Part shown: positions 1 through 8,016 of the stretch, piece by piece
Position numbering within the stretch: the stretch's first letter is position 1
Layout of the letters: each line of letters begins with the position of its first letter
Source of the DNA: Halorubellus sp034808145
GTDB lineage: Archaea; Halobacteriota; Halobacteria; Halobacteriales; Natrialbaceae
DNA length: 64,000 bases
Assembly: GCF_034808145.1 (NCBI RefSeq)
Contig: NZ_JAXHGM010000004.1
Location: 248,001 to 312,000, forward strand
Direction of reading: 5' to 3'
Notes under the pieces: generated by a model
Seen by the model: only the letters and a program-made list of their open reading frames with translations
What the model was told of the DNA's origin: nothing
Databases searched by the model: none
Translations under genes and position numbers: made by a program

Positions 1-141
1 GTCGAAGCGTCCCGCGAGAACGCCGAGCACGCGACCCGCGCCGCCGTCTACTCGACCGTCGGCGCGCTCGGGAGCGTCGTCGTCCAGGTCGCGCTCGCGT
101 TCGGGATGCTCGCCACGTTCACGCTCGCCGTCCTCGTATGA
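1..141 (+). CDS. C-terminal end of a membrane protein (5' end outside window)
   Basis: An open frame runs from the first base to a TGA at 139-141 and gives 46 residues. They start hydrophilic and Arg/Glu-rich and end in a roughly 25-residue hydrophobic segment (GALGSVVVQVALAFGMLATF and on) that reaches almost to the C-terminus, so the protein ends in a membrane helix. The next gene starts 28 bases later on the same strand, so the two may be cotranscribed. The family cannot be named from this tail. Confidence 0.6.
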   Translation, partial: VEASRENAEHATRAAVYSTVGALGSVVVQVALAFGMLATFTLAVLV

Positions 142-169
142 CCGCTCACTCCGACAGCGAACCCGAACG

Positions 170-883
170 ATGACGACGTTCGTCGAGTTCCTCGCCGGGA
201 ACGCGTTCGCGCTCGCCATCGTCGCCGCGGTCGCGCTCGTCCTCGTCGGCGTGTTCGCGCTCGGGGACCGCGCCCCGCCGACCGTCCAACCGACCCGCCC
301 GATATCCACGGCCGACGGACTCAGGGCGACGGCCGACGGACCGACGACCGACGCGGCAGCGACGACCGACGACGGAGCGCTCGGTTCGGTCGCCGTCGTC
401 GGCACCCCGACGACCGAGAGTCCGCTCGACGCCCCGTTCACGGACGTCGACGCGGTCGCGTTCGCCGTCCGCGTCGCCAGCCCGTTCGGGCACGTCACCA
501 CCGTCCGCGCCGTCACCTCGTTCCGCCTCGACGTCGACGGCGAGACCGTCCACGTCGGCCTCCCGACCGCACACTCACCGGTCGTCGACGACGCCCGCAG
601 CACGCACCGGCGCGTCCTCCACGACAGCAACGACGTTCCCGCCACCACTGCGGACCTCCTCACCGCGCTCGACACCGACCGGTCACGTGTCGCTCGCCTC
701 CTCTCCGGCGGCGTCCTGCCGGGCCGCACTCGTCGCACGTACCGCGTCACCGTTGTCCCCGTCGACCGCCCCGTCGCCGTCGTCGGCCGGGTCTCGCGCG
801 ACGGCGACGACTGGCGACTCGACCCACCAGAAGACGGCGCGCTCCGGTTCCTCGACCCATCGAGCGTCACGAGACACGCCTGA
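170..883 (+). CDS. Membrane-anchored protein, divergent GIDE-like domain
   Basis: The product has 237 residues. One N-terminal membrane helix (about residues 9-30) is followed by a Thr/Asp-rich linker and a soluble domain. I do not recognise the gene by name, but the soluble part lines up with the GIDE-domain protein at 62868-63683. Shared elements, in order, are a 'DAPFTDVDAVAF' segment (EAPFTGEDCLAY there), a 'SFRLDVDGETVHV' strand (PFRIEDGTGQVGV there), and a final 'RRTYRV...VAVVGRV' strand (RRRFTE...AYVAGRA there). GIDE domains are named from the MUL1/MAPL E3 ligase; no RING finger is present here, so ligase activity should not be assumed. It follows a membrane-protein gene by 28 bases and converges on gltX. 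Confidence 0.65.
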   Translation: MTTFVEFLAGNAFALAIVAAVALVLVGVFALGDRAPPTVQPTRPISTADGLRATADGPTTDAAATTDDGALGSVAVVGTPTTESPLDAPFTDVDAVAFAVRVASPFGHVTTVRAVTSFRLDVDGETVHVGLPTAHSPVVDDARSTHRRVLHDSNDVPATTADLLTALDTDRSRVARLLSGGVLPGRTRRTYRVTVVPVDRPVAVVGRVSRDGDDWRLDPPEDGALRFLDPSSVTRHA

Positions 884-913
884 GAACGCGTCGGCCCGAA
901 ATGCCAGGGCTGG

Positions 914-2638
914 TCAGGGGTGCGCGAAGTACGTCAGCACGTCCCCGTCGCCCTCGAAGTGTAGATCGTCCACTCGCGCGTACCCGACGCGCTCGAACTG
1001 GACGACGTCGTCGACCGCGTGGTCGAGGAGCCCGGGTTCGGCGACGCCGCGCTCGTCGCCGTCCATCGTCCGCATCCGGACCGTCGGCCCGTCCGCTGGC
1101 GCCCAGTGCACGACGTCCACGTCGCCGTCCGTGACGACCGACAGGTCGTCGTCCGTGAACGCGAGCGCGTCACCGGTGTGCTCGACGCACCCGAGGCCCT
1201 TCAGCCAGACGCGGTCGCCCGCGTCCGGGACGTCACCGGGCTCGAGGACGACCGCGTCACCCACGGAGATGTCGCGGTCGCCGCGCTCCTCGAAGTCCGG
1301 ATGCAGCGGCGGCCGCGCGCTCGCCGGCCCGTCGCCCTCGACGCCGAGCTCGACGGGGTCGCGGACGAGGAACCGTCGCGTCGCCGTCTCGTCGACGTAC
1401 TCGCGGTTCTTCGCGTACACGCTCGACATCGCCAGGTCGACGTCCGTCGTGGACATCCCGAGTTCGAGCATCGCGTCCACGAGCGCCTCCCCGCGGATAC
1501 CGCGACGGCGGACGCTCGCCACCGTCGGCGCGCGCGGGTCGTCCCAGCCGTCCAGTTCGCCCGCGTCCACGAGCTCCTTGATGGTCGACGTGGACATCTT
1601 CACGTCGTACGCGTCGATCTGGACGTGCCCCCAGTGCACGACCTCCGGGTACTCCCAGTCGAAGTACTCGTAGAGGAACCGCTGGCGCTTCGCCGAGTCC
1701 TGGAGGTCGATACCGCGGACGATGTGCGTGACCCCAGTGAGGTGGTCGTCGACGCCGCTCTGGAAGTCCAGCATCGGCCAGCACCGGTACTCCGCGGCCT
1801 CCTCGCGCGGATGCGGCGTATCCACCATCCGGAACGCCACCCAGTCCCGGAGCGCGGGATTCTTGTGGTCGATGTCGGTCTTCACGCGCAGGGTCATCTC
1901 GCCCGCGCTGTACTCGCCGTCGACCATCGCCGCGAACTCCTCGCGCGTCGTCTCCACGTCCTTGTCCCGATGCGGGCACGGCTCGCCGTCGTTCTTCAAC
2001 TCGGAGAACGCCTCGCCGCTGCACGAGCACGTGTACGCGCCGTCGGCGTCGATGAGGTTCCGGGCGTGCTCGTAGTACGTCTCCACGCGATCGCTCGCCT
2101 TCAGGACCTCGTCCGGCTCGAACCCGAGGTAGTCGACCGCGTCCAGGATCTCGTCGTACGCGGAGAGGTCCGGGCGCTTGGTCTCCGGGTCCGTGTCGTC
2201 GAACCGGACGAGCATCCAGCCGTCGTACATGTCCTTGTACGTCCCGATGACCGCCGGCATCCGCGCGCTCCCGAGATGCCACGGGCCGTTCGGGTTCGGC
2301 GCGCACCGCATCCGCACCTCGTCGTACTCGTCGACGTTCGGCAGGTCCGGCAGCGGCCGGTCCTCGGTCTCGTCCTCGGCCAGCAACTCGTCGTAGCGCT
2401 CGGGCGCGAGCTCCTGCAGGCGCTCGACGCGCTCGTCGTGACTCATGTCGTTCACGCGCGACACGACGCCTCCGACGACGCCGGGGACTTCGTCAGCGTG
2501 CTCGCGGAACTCGGGGTTCTCGCCCATCAACGGCCCCATCACCGCGCCGACCGCCGCGTCGCTCTCGTGCTTGACCGCGTTGAACAACGCGGCCGTCTCT
2601 GCAGCCTCCTCCACGCGCGCTCGGAGTGCCTCGTCCAT
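914..2638 (-). CDS. gltX: Glutamyl-tRNA synthetase (archaeal type)
   Basis: A 574-residue class I aminoacyl-tRNA synthetase that attaches glutamate to tRNA-Glu. In archaea that lack GlnRS it also charges tRNA-Gln for later amidation by GatDE. An N-terminal helical extension of about 100 residues precedes the catalytic fold, as in archaeal/eukaryotic GluRS/GlnRS. The HIGH-type motif lies in APNPNGPWHLGSAR (about residues 113-126) and the KMSKS-type motif is KMSTS near residue 348. A Cys-rich CSCSGE...EPCPH segment near residue 205 may bind zinc. The C-terminal third is the beta-rich anticodon-binding part. It is the last gene of a leftward group after idsA, but has its own TATA element 28 nt before the ATG. 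Confidence 0.95.
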   Translation of the reverse strand: MDEALRARVEEAAETAALFNAVKHESDAAVGAVMGPLMGENPEFREHADEVPGVVGGVVSRVNDMSHDERVERLQELAPERYDELLAEDETEDRPLPDLPNVDEYDEVRMRCAPNPNGPWHLGSARMPAVIGTYKDMYDGWMLVRFDDTDPETKRPDLSAYDEILDAVDYLGFEPDEVLKASDRVETYYEHARNLIDADGAYTCSCSGEAFSELKNDGEPCPHRDKDVETTREEFAAMVDGEYSAGEMTLRVKTDIDHKNPALRDWVAFRMVDTPHPREEAAEYRCWPMLDFQSGVDDHLTGVTHIVRGIDLQDSAKRQRFLYEYFDWEYPEVVHWGHVQIDAYDVKMSTSTIKELVDAGELDGWDDPRAPTVASVRRRGIRGEALVDAMLELGMSTTDVDLAMSSVYAKNREYVDETATRRFLVRDPVELGVEGDGPASARPPLHPDFEERGDRDISVGDAVVLEPGDVPDAGDRVWLKGLGCVEHTGDALAFTDDDLSVVTDGDVDVVHWAPADGPTVRMRTMDGDERGVAEPGLLDHAVDDVVQFERVGYARVDDLHFEGDGDVLTYFAHP

Positions 2639-2660
2639 TACCGCGACCTACTCCCGGCCG

Positions 2661-2670
2661 CGTAAAAACC
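2661..2670 (-). promoter_or_regulatory. TATA element of gltX
   Basis: On the minus strand this reads GGTTTTTACG and lies about 23-32 nt before the gltX ATG. That is the spacing expected if transcription starts at or next to the start codon (leaderless mRNA). Confidence 0.6.
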
Positions 2671-2987
2671 ACCCCGATGTCGCGCCGACGCATCCAGCAC
2701 GCGAGCGCGTGCCTCTCCTCCAGTGTCCACCGGAGCTCGCCGAAGGTGCCTCCCCAGTCGCTGTTCGGGCGTCCTTCCGAACCTGCTCCGAACCGAACGT
2801 CGCGAACGTCGCGCTCCACCGACGAACAGACCGACGCCGCCGGCAACGGCTTCCGACGGGACACGTCGAACCCACCGCCACCGGCTGCCCTGCCGTCACC
2901 GGCCGCAGCGGGTCCGCCGTCACCGACCGTCGCAGCCGCGCCGTCTACGTCCCAGACGACCGACCGCTCGCGCGAACCAGCGGCGAG
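2671..2987. other. Gap between idsA and gltX without a recognisable gene
   Basis: About 317 bases with no frame that looks like protein. Candidate translations on both strands are Arg/Pro/Ser-rich and lack the Asp/Glu-rich composition of real proteins here. The gltX promoter is at its left edge. I see no hairpin with a T-run that would clearly end the idsA transcript. Confidence 0.6.
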
Positions 2988-4046
2988 TCAGTACTCGCGC
3001 TCGATGAGGTAATCCGCGAGGTCCTCCAGCAGCCGACGAGCGTCGTTCTCCGGCAGCCGCTTGAGTCGGTCCTTCCCTCGCTCGACGAGGTCGCGCGCCG
3101 TCTGGTTCGCGTACTCGATACTCCCCGCCTCGTGCAGGCGCTCGACCGCATCGTCGATTTCCGCCTCGGTGACCGCCTCCACGTCGTCGGTCTCGACGAG
3201 CGCGTCCACGTCCACGTCGTGCTCGCGAGCGTGCACCGTGATGAGCGTCTGCTTGTTCTCCACGAGGTCGGACCCGCGCTGCTTCCCGAGCTTCTCACTC
3301 GGGACCGTCAGGTCGAGGACGTCGTCCTGAATCTGGAACGCACGACCGACGTCGAGCCCGTAGCCGTACAGCGCGTCCACGGTCTCCTCGTCCGCACCGA
3401 GCACGATGGCGCCGAGCGCCGCCGACGCCGCGTACAGGACCGCCGTCTTGTGCTCGATCATCTCCATGTACTCGTCGGGGACCACGTCACCGCGCTGCTC
3501 GAACGCCACGTCGAGACTCTGGCCCTCGCAGATCTTCGTGCACGTCGACGCGAGCATGTGGAGCGCGTCCACCGACCGCTCGGCGGGCGCACCCGTCTCC
3601 AGGAGGATCTCGAACGCCTTCGAGTACAGCGTGTCCCCGGCGAGGATAGCGGTATCGAGCCCGAACTCCTCGTGGACCGCCGGCACGCCACGACGGAGCT
3701 CGTCGTCGTCCATGATGTCGTCGTGGATGAGCGTGAACGACTGGATGACCTCCACGCTCACCGCCGCCGCCATCAGGTCCACCGGCTCCCCGGTGAGGTC
3801 CTCGAACGCACGATAGTCGACGTCCTCGGACAGTCCGTCGACGTCCGTGAGCGCCTCACCGACCGCGAGCAGGACCGTGGGCCGCAGGCGCTTCCCGCCC
3901 GCGTCCAGCAGGTACCGCGAGGCCTCGTACAGCCGCTCCGGTCGCTTCACCGGAAGCTCCTCCGGGATGGCGGCGTTCACGTGCTCTCGGCGCGCTTCGA
4001 CCGCCGACAGCACCGCTTCCTCCCGCGTACTCGGGTCTGTCATCAT
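2988..4046 (-). CDS. idsA: Isoprenyl (geranylgeranyl-type) diphosphate synthase
   Basis: A 352-residue trans-prenyltransferase that condenses IPP with allylic diphosphates to make the C20 (possibly C25) precursor of archaeal ether lipids. The first Asp-rich motif is DDIMD in LIHDDIMDDDELRR, and the second is DDVLD in GRAFQIQDDVLDL. The fifth residue before the first motif is Phe, as in archaeal GGPP synthases; whether the product is C20 or C25 cannot be read from this. The ATG overlaps the RNase J stop as ATGA (4043-4046), so it is probably translationally coupled; a second ATG follows directly. The RNase J-idsA-gltX order is common in haloarchaea (from memory). Confidence 0.93.
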   Translation of the reverse strand: MMTDPSTREEAVLSAVEARREHVNAAIPEELPVKRPERLYEASRYLLDAGGKRLRPTVLLAVGEALTDVDGLSEDVDYRAFEDLTGEPVDLMAAAVSVEVIQSFTLIHDDIMDDDELRRGVPAVHEEFGLDTAILAGDTLYSKAFEILLETGAPAERSVDALHMLASTCTKICEGQSLDVAFEQRGDVVPDEYMEMIEHKTAVLYAASAALGAIVLGADEETVDALYGYGLDVGRAFQIQDDVLDLTVPSEKLGKQRGSDLVENKQTLITVHAREHDVDVDALVETDDVEAVTEAEIDDAVERLHEAGSIEYANQTARDLVERGKDRLKRLPENDARRLLEDLADYLIEREY

Positions 4047-5395
4047 TCCACGAGCTGGATGAGGTTCCCGTTCCGCGTCACGTGCAGGTCACGACCCATC
4101 TTGTACCCCTGGTTCTCGCAGAGGTTCACGTACCCGCTGAAGCCGCTCATGTCCTGGTGCGCGGGGATGACGTGCTGGGGCTGGAGCGCCTGCAGCATCT
4201 CGTAGTGGCCCTCGCGGTTCAGGTGCCCGGAGACGTGGATGTCGTCGTAGATGCGCGCCCCCTGCATGCCGAGGAGCTGCTCGGCCTGATACCGCTGGCC
4301 TTCGTTCGTCGGTTCCGGGATGACGCGCGCACTGAAGAGGACCTTGTCGCCGTCCTCCAGCTCGTACGGCGTCTCGCCGCGAGCCATCCGCGTCAGCATC
4401 GCGCGCGGCTCGCCCTGGTGGCCCGTGACGATGGGGAGGTAGTCGCCCTTCCCCTCGTTCATCACTCGCTTGAACGTCCGGTCGACCGACTTCCGGTGCC
4501 CGAACATCCCGACGTCGTCCGGGAAGTCGACGAACCCGAGGCGTTCCGCGGTCCCGGAGTACTTCTCCATGGAGCGACCGAGGAGGACGGGCTGACGCCC
4601 GATGTCCTTCGCGAACTGGACGAGGCTCTTGACGCGAGCGATGTGGCTCGAGAACGTCGTCGCGACGATCCCGCCGTCGTAGTCCTCGACGGAGTGCATG
4701 ACGTCCTTGAGGTGGCGGCGCGCGGTCGCCTCGCTCGGCGTCCGGCCCTTCTTGTTCGCGTTCGTACAGTCCTCGATGTAACACAGGACGCCCTCGCCCT
4801 CGCGACCGATCTCGCGGAAGCGCTTCATGTCGATCGGGTCGCCGATGACGGGCGTGTGGTCCATGCGCTTGTCCAGCCCGTACACGACGGCGCCCTCGGG
4901 CGTGTGGAGGACGGGGTTGATGGCGTCGATGATCGAGTGCGTGACGTTCACGAACTCGAGCTCGACCTGGCCGCTGTCACCGATGCTCATCGTCTCGCCG
5001 GCCTCCATCTCCACGAGGTCGTTCTCGACGCCGAACTTCTGCTCGCCCTCGATCTGCTGTTTGACGAGCGCGTTCGTGAACGGCGTCGCGACGATCGGTG
5101 CGTCGTAGCGGTGCGCGAGCTTGCTGATCGCGCCGATGTGGTCGAGGTGACCGTGCGTCGGCACGATAGCCTTCACGTCGCCCTCCATCTCGGACATGAT
5201 TCGGTCGTCCGGGATGGCGCCCATGTCGATGAGGTCGAGGCTGTGCATCTTCTCGGTCTCGACGTTGTCGTGGATGAGGACCTTCGACAGGTTCAGTCCC
5301 ATGTCGAAGATGACGACGTCGTTCCCGGCTCGTACTGCGGTCATCTGGCGGCCAACTTCCTCGTAGCCGCCGATTGTGGCGATTTCGATTTCCAT
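4043..5395 (-). CDS. rnj: Ribonuclease J (archaeal, beta-CASP)
   Basis: A 450-residue metallo-beta-lactamase/beta-CASP nuclease of the archaeal RNase J family, a 5'-3' exoribonuclease in RNA turnover. The metal-binding HxHxDH motif is HGHLDH at residues 81-86. Further signatures are the 'VATTFSSH' segment in the beta-CASP part and 'SGHLNREGH' near the C-terminus. The start is set at the ATG of MEIEIATIGGYEE, where family proteins normally begin. The frame stays open 198 bases upstream, but that stretch translates to Arg/Pro/Ser-rich sequence unlike the rest. It is the first gene of the leftward group and overlaps idsA by four bases. Confidence 0.95.
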   Translation of the reverse strand: MEIEIATIGGYEEVGRQMTAVRAGNDVVIFDMGLNLSKVLIHDNVETEKMHSLDLIDMGAIPDDRIMSEMEGDVKAIVPTHGHLDHIGAISKLAHRYDAPIVATPFTNALVKQQIEGEQKFGVENDLVEMEAGETMSIGDSGQVELEFVNVTHSIIDAINPVLHTPEGAVVYGLDKRMDHTPVIGDPIDMKRFREIGREGEGVLCYIEDCTNANKKGRTPSEATARRHLKDVMHSVEDYDGGIVATTFSSHIARVKSLVQFAKDIGRQPVLLGRSMEKYSGTAERLGFVDFPDDVGMFGHRKSVDRTFKRVMNEGKGDYLPIVTGHQGEPRAMLTRMARGETPYELEDGDKVLFSARVIPEPTNEGQRYQAEQLLGMQGARIYDDIHVSGHLNREGHYEMLQALQPQHVIPAHQDMSGFSGYVNLCENQGYKMGRDLHVTRNGNLIQLVE

Positions 5396-5829
5396 AGCTA
5401 ACGCACTGAAAGCCCGCCACGGCGGCGAGCGCTGTCGGTCGCCCGCGAGGGCGACTCTGGTATGCAAATACCCGCGGTTGTCCGATTGCAGGGGCCCCGG
5501 CGTCTTGCAGCGCGTCGGCGTGCAACCCGCTATGCTCCACTCGTCTACGGCCGCGAAACCGGCCGGCGGCGAGTCCGACTCCGAGCGGAGCACTTACCCG
5601 CGGGCGTTGTGGTGTTGGGTTCTTCATCGTCGGAGGGTAAAAAGACAGTGGGTTGGTCTCGGCGAGCCGATGGGTCCAGGGTCCGACGTCGACGCCCGGG
5701 CCGGAGCGAGCGAGTCCGCGGTCGAACCGCGGCGTTCGCTCGCCGCTCGAACCCGCTCGTCGGGGGTCGTCGCCACCGTCGAGGAACGTGCGTTTTATAA
5801 CGACGACGGCGGAACTGGAGTGTACGACT
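5396..5829. other. Divergent control region between rnj and rpl21e
   Basis: 434 bases without a supported gene. A minus-strand TATA-like GGTATTTGCAT (about 5460-5470) and a second CTTTTTACCC (about 5635-5644) could drive rnj, giving leaders of roughly 45 or over 200 nt. A perfect 7-bp inverted repeat (GTCGCCC/GGGCGAC, four-base loop) sits at 5438-5455 within the probable rnj leader. The rpl21e TATA element is at the right end. Open frames crossing the region are Arg-rich and not protein-like. Confidence 0.5.
5791..5798 (+). promoter_or_regulatory. TATA element of the rpl21e operon
   Basis: CGTTTTATAA ends 30 bases before the rpl21e ATG at 5830. It is the best TATA match in the region and fits a very short leader. 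Confidence 0.65.
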
Positions 5830-6120
5830 ATGCCGAACTCGCACGGACCCCGCAAGAAGACCCGGAACAAGCTCAAGAACCACCCCCGAGAGCGCGGGAC
5901 GTCCCCGCCCCAGCGCGCGATCCAGGAGTTCGAGACGGGCCAGAAGGTCCACCTGAAGATCGACCCGTCGGTCGCCGACGGTCGCTTCCACCCGCGTTTC
6001 AACGGCCTCACGGGCGAGGTCGAGGGCAAGCAGGGCGCCGCGTTCAAGGTCGCCATCAACGACGGCGGGAAGGAGAAGACGATCATCGCCGCGGCCGCGC
6101 ACCTGAAGGCCCAGCAGTAG
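5830..6120 (+). CDS. rpl21e: Ribosomal protein L21e
   Basis: A 96-residue protein of the archaeal/eukaryal large ribosomal subunit. The N-terminus MPNSHGPRKKTRNKLKNHPR is typical, followed by the SH3-like barrel with GQKVHLKIDPSVADGRFHPR and FNGLTGEV. It opens a rightward operon that continues with rpoF only one base after its stop. The frame stays open further upstream, but the ATG at 5830 is where the family sequence begins and where the promoter points. Confidence 0.97.
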   Translation: MPNSHGPRKKTRNKLKNHPRERGTSPPQRAIQEFETGQKVHLKIDPSVADGRFHPRFNGLTGEVEGKQGAAFKVAINDGGKEKTIIAAAAHLKAQQ

Positions 6121-6121
6121 G

Positions 6122-6478
6122 ATGACGATATTCAAGGAGAAGCTCGACGAGGAGTTCCTGACGTTCGCGGAGACGAAGGAACTGCTCGACGAGGTGGAGG
6201 CCGACCGCGCGCTCGACGAGGACCGCGAGATGCGGTACGAGCTCGCGCGCGCCATCGAGCACGTGAATCGCTTCACGGTCCTGGACCCCGAGGAGTCCCT
6301 CGAACTCGTCGAGGAGCTACAGGCGTTGGAGAAGGTCGACGAGGCGACGGCGTACAAGATCGCGAACCTCCTGCCGGAGGACCGCACGGAGCTGCGTTCC
6401 GTGTTCGCGAAGGAGCGGTACACGCTCGACGGCGACGAACTCGACGAGATCTTGAACGTTCTCGCGAAGTACGTCTGA
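6122..6478 (+). CDS. rpoF: DNA-directed RNA polymerase subunit F (Rpb4)
   Basis: A 118-residue Rpb4-type subunit. With RpoE (Rpb7) it forms the stalk of archaeal RNA polymerase that helps promoter opening and binds nascent RNA. It is helical and highly acidic. The C-terminal HRDC-like helices contain the conserved 'ANLLPEDRTELRSVFAKER' stretch. It lies one base after rpl21e, so the two are cotranscribed. The pairing of L21e and Rpb4 is a standard archaeal arrangement. Confidence 0.93.
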   Translation: MTIFKEKLDEEFLTFAETKELLDEVEADRALDEDREMRYELARAIEHVNRFTVLDPEESLELVEELQALEKVDEATAYKIANLLPEDRTELRSVFAKERYTLDGDELDEILNVLAKYV

Positions 6479-6493
6479 GTCCCACCCGCCATC

Positions 6494-6502
6494 TTTTAAA
6501 TA
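6494..6502 (+). promoter_or_regulatory. TATA element before the DUF655 gene
   Basis: TTTTAAATA lies 26-34 nt before the ATG at 6528, immediately after rpoF. DUF655, rsmA and later genes may therefore have their own start of transcription besides read-through from rpl21e. Confidence 0.6.
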
Positions 6503-6527
6503 CGTCGTCGTCCTAACTGCTACTATC

Positions 6528-7091
6528 ATGAGTGATTCAACCGCCGAGGAGCGGGTCGCGGTCGTCCTCGACATCTTCCCGAACGGGCGCTCCGACGGGC
6601 GTCACGGCTCTCGCCCGATGGCGTACGCGCTCGACGTCCGAGATTTCACGCTGAAGGAGATCGTGTTCGAGGAGACGCCGGAGGTCGGGATGGACGACGA
6701 GCTCGTCATCGAGCCGTCCGGCGACGCGGTCCGTGGGGTGTATCCGGTGGACTACGAGGATATCTCGGGGAGCGCGCAGTCCGAGCTCGAGTACATCGTC
6801 GAGGAGCTCGTGGAGGCCGAGGAGGACCGGTTCGTGGCGTTCTACAACGACGCGCAACCGATCACGCTCCGGCTCCACCAGTTGAACCTCCTGCCGGGTA
6901 TCGGGAAGAAGCTCCGGAACACGATACTCGACGAGCGCAAGCGAAAGCCCTTCGAGAGCTTCGAGGACCTGGAGGAGCGCGTGAAGGGCCTGCACGACCC
7001 GGTGAGCGTGCTCGTCGAGCGAATCCTCGAGGAGGTCCGCGAGGACGACCTGAAGTACAAGACGTTCGTGGGTCGGGACGAGGACGCCTGA
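6528..7091 (+). CDS. DUF655 family RNA-binding protein
   Basis: A 187-residue archaeal DUF655 protein. The N-terminal half is a beta-barrel-like domain ('AVVLDIFPNGR', 'AYALDVRDFTLKEIVFEE'). The C-terminal half carries a helix-hairpin-helix-like segment 'LNLLPGIGKKLRNTILDERK' that suggests nucleic-acid binding. Its exact role is unknown. In many archaea it sits between rpoF and the KsgA/Dim1 gene, as here, so a role in ribosome production is a reasonable inference. Confidence 0.88.
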   Translation: MSDSTAEERVAVVLDIFPNGRSDGRHGSRPMAYALDVRDFTLKEIVFEETPEVGMDDELVIEPSGDAVRGVYPVDYEDISGSAQSELEYIVEELVEAEEDRFVAFYNDAQPITLRLHQLNLLPGIGKKLRNTILDERKRKPFESFEDLEERVKGLHDPVSVLVERILEEVREDDLKYKTFVGRDEDA

Positions 7092-7179
7092 GTCGCGAGA
7101 CTGGACGCTGCGTTCTCGCTCAGGGTGACGGACGTCCCGCTGGGTTTACGCCGCCTCGCGTACTAGCCGAGTGCAATCG

Positions 7180-8016
7180 ATGAGAGACCCTGAGGGCTTG
7201 CTGTCTCGTGCTGGTGTGCGCGGCGACCCGAACCGCGACCAGCACTTCCTCGTTGACGACCGCGTGCTCGACCGACTGCCGTCGTACCTCCCGGAGGGCG
7301 AGGGTGTCCGCGAGCACGTGCTCGAGATCGGCGCTGGGAACGGTGCGTTGACCGCGCGACTCCTCGCGCAGGCGGAGCACGTGACGGCCGTGGAGCGTGA
7401 CCCGGAGCTCGCCGGCTTCCTCCGCGAGGAGTTCGCCGACGAGATAGCCGCCGGCGACCTAGACGTGATAGAGGGCGATGCCCTGGAGGTCGACCTCCCG
7501 GAGTTCTCGGCGTGCGTCGCGAACCTCCCCTACAGCGTGTCCTCCCAGATCGCGTTCCGGCTCCTTCCGTTGAAGAAGCCGCTCGTCCTGATGTTCCAGC
7601 AGGAGTTCGCGGAGCGGATGGTCGCGGCGGCGGGCACGGACGACTACGGTCGGCTGTCGGTGAGCGCGCAGCACTACGCGGACGTGGAGATCGTCGAGCC
7701 GGTCCCGAAGGAGGCGTTCAGCCCGCCGCCGGCGGTCGAGAGCGCGGTGATTCGCGCGCACCCCCGCGACCCGGACTACGAGGTCGACGACGAGGACTTC
7801 TTCCTCGACTTCGTGAAGGCGGTGTTCACGCAGCGCCGGAAGACGATGCGGAACGCGGTGCGGAACACCGTCCACATCTCGGGGCTGGACGACGGGTCGG
7901 CGGTCGTGGACGCGGCCGACGAGGAGTTGATGGGGCTGCGGCCGGGGAAGGTGTCGCCGGAGCGACTGGCGGCGCTCGCGGTGCTCGCCGCCGACGTCGG
8001 CCGTGATGCGGAATGA
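7180..8016 (+). CDS. rsmA: 16S rRNA dimethyladenosine transferase (KsgA/Dim1)
   Basis: A 278-residue SAM-dependent methyltransferase that dimethylates two adjacent adenosines at the 3' end of 16S rRNA in late small-subunit assembly. The SAM motif is EIGAGNGALT and the catalytic motif is NLPYSVSSQ; 'QQEFAERMVA' and 'FSPPPAVESAVI' are also family signatures. The ATG at 7180 is used; a GTG at 7171 in frame would add three residues. The stop overlaps the ATG of the following mscS gene, which implies coupling. Confidence 0.95.
   Translation: MRDPEGLLSRAGVRGDPNRDQHFLVDDRVLDRLPSYLPEGEGVREHVLEIGAGNGALTARLLAQAEHVTAVERDPELAGFLREEFADEIAAGDLDVIEGDALEVDLPEFSACVANLPYSVSSQIAFRLLPLKKPLVLMFQQEFAERMVAAAGTDDYGRLSVSAQHYADVEIVEPVPKEAFSPPPAVESAVIRAHPRDPDYEVDDEDFFLDFVKAVFTQRRKTMRNAVRNTVHISGLDDGSAVVDAADEELMGLRPGKVSPERLAALAVLAADVGRDAE

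Noticed and set aside
2671..2987. Small genes in the idsA-gltX gap
   Set aside because: Frames on both strands are Arg/Pro/Ser-rich and lack acidic composition and a promoter at the right distance.
5453..5593. N-terminal extension of RNase J (66 residues)
   Set aside because: Extension is unlike the family and crosses the probable promoter; the family start motif begins at 5395.
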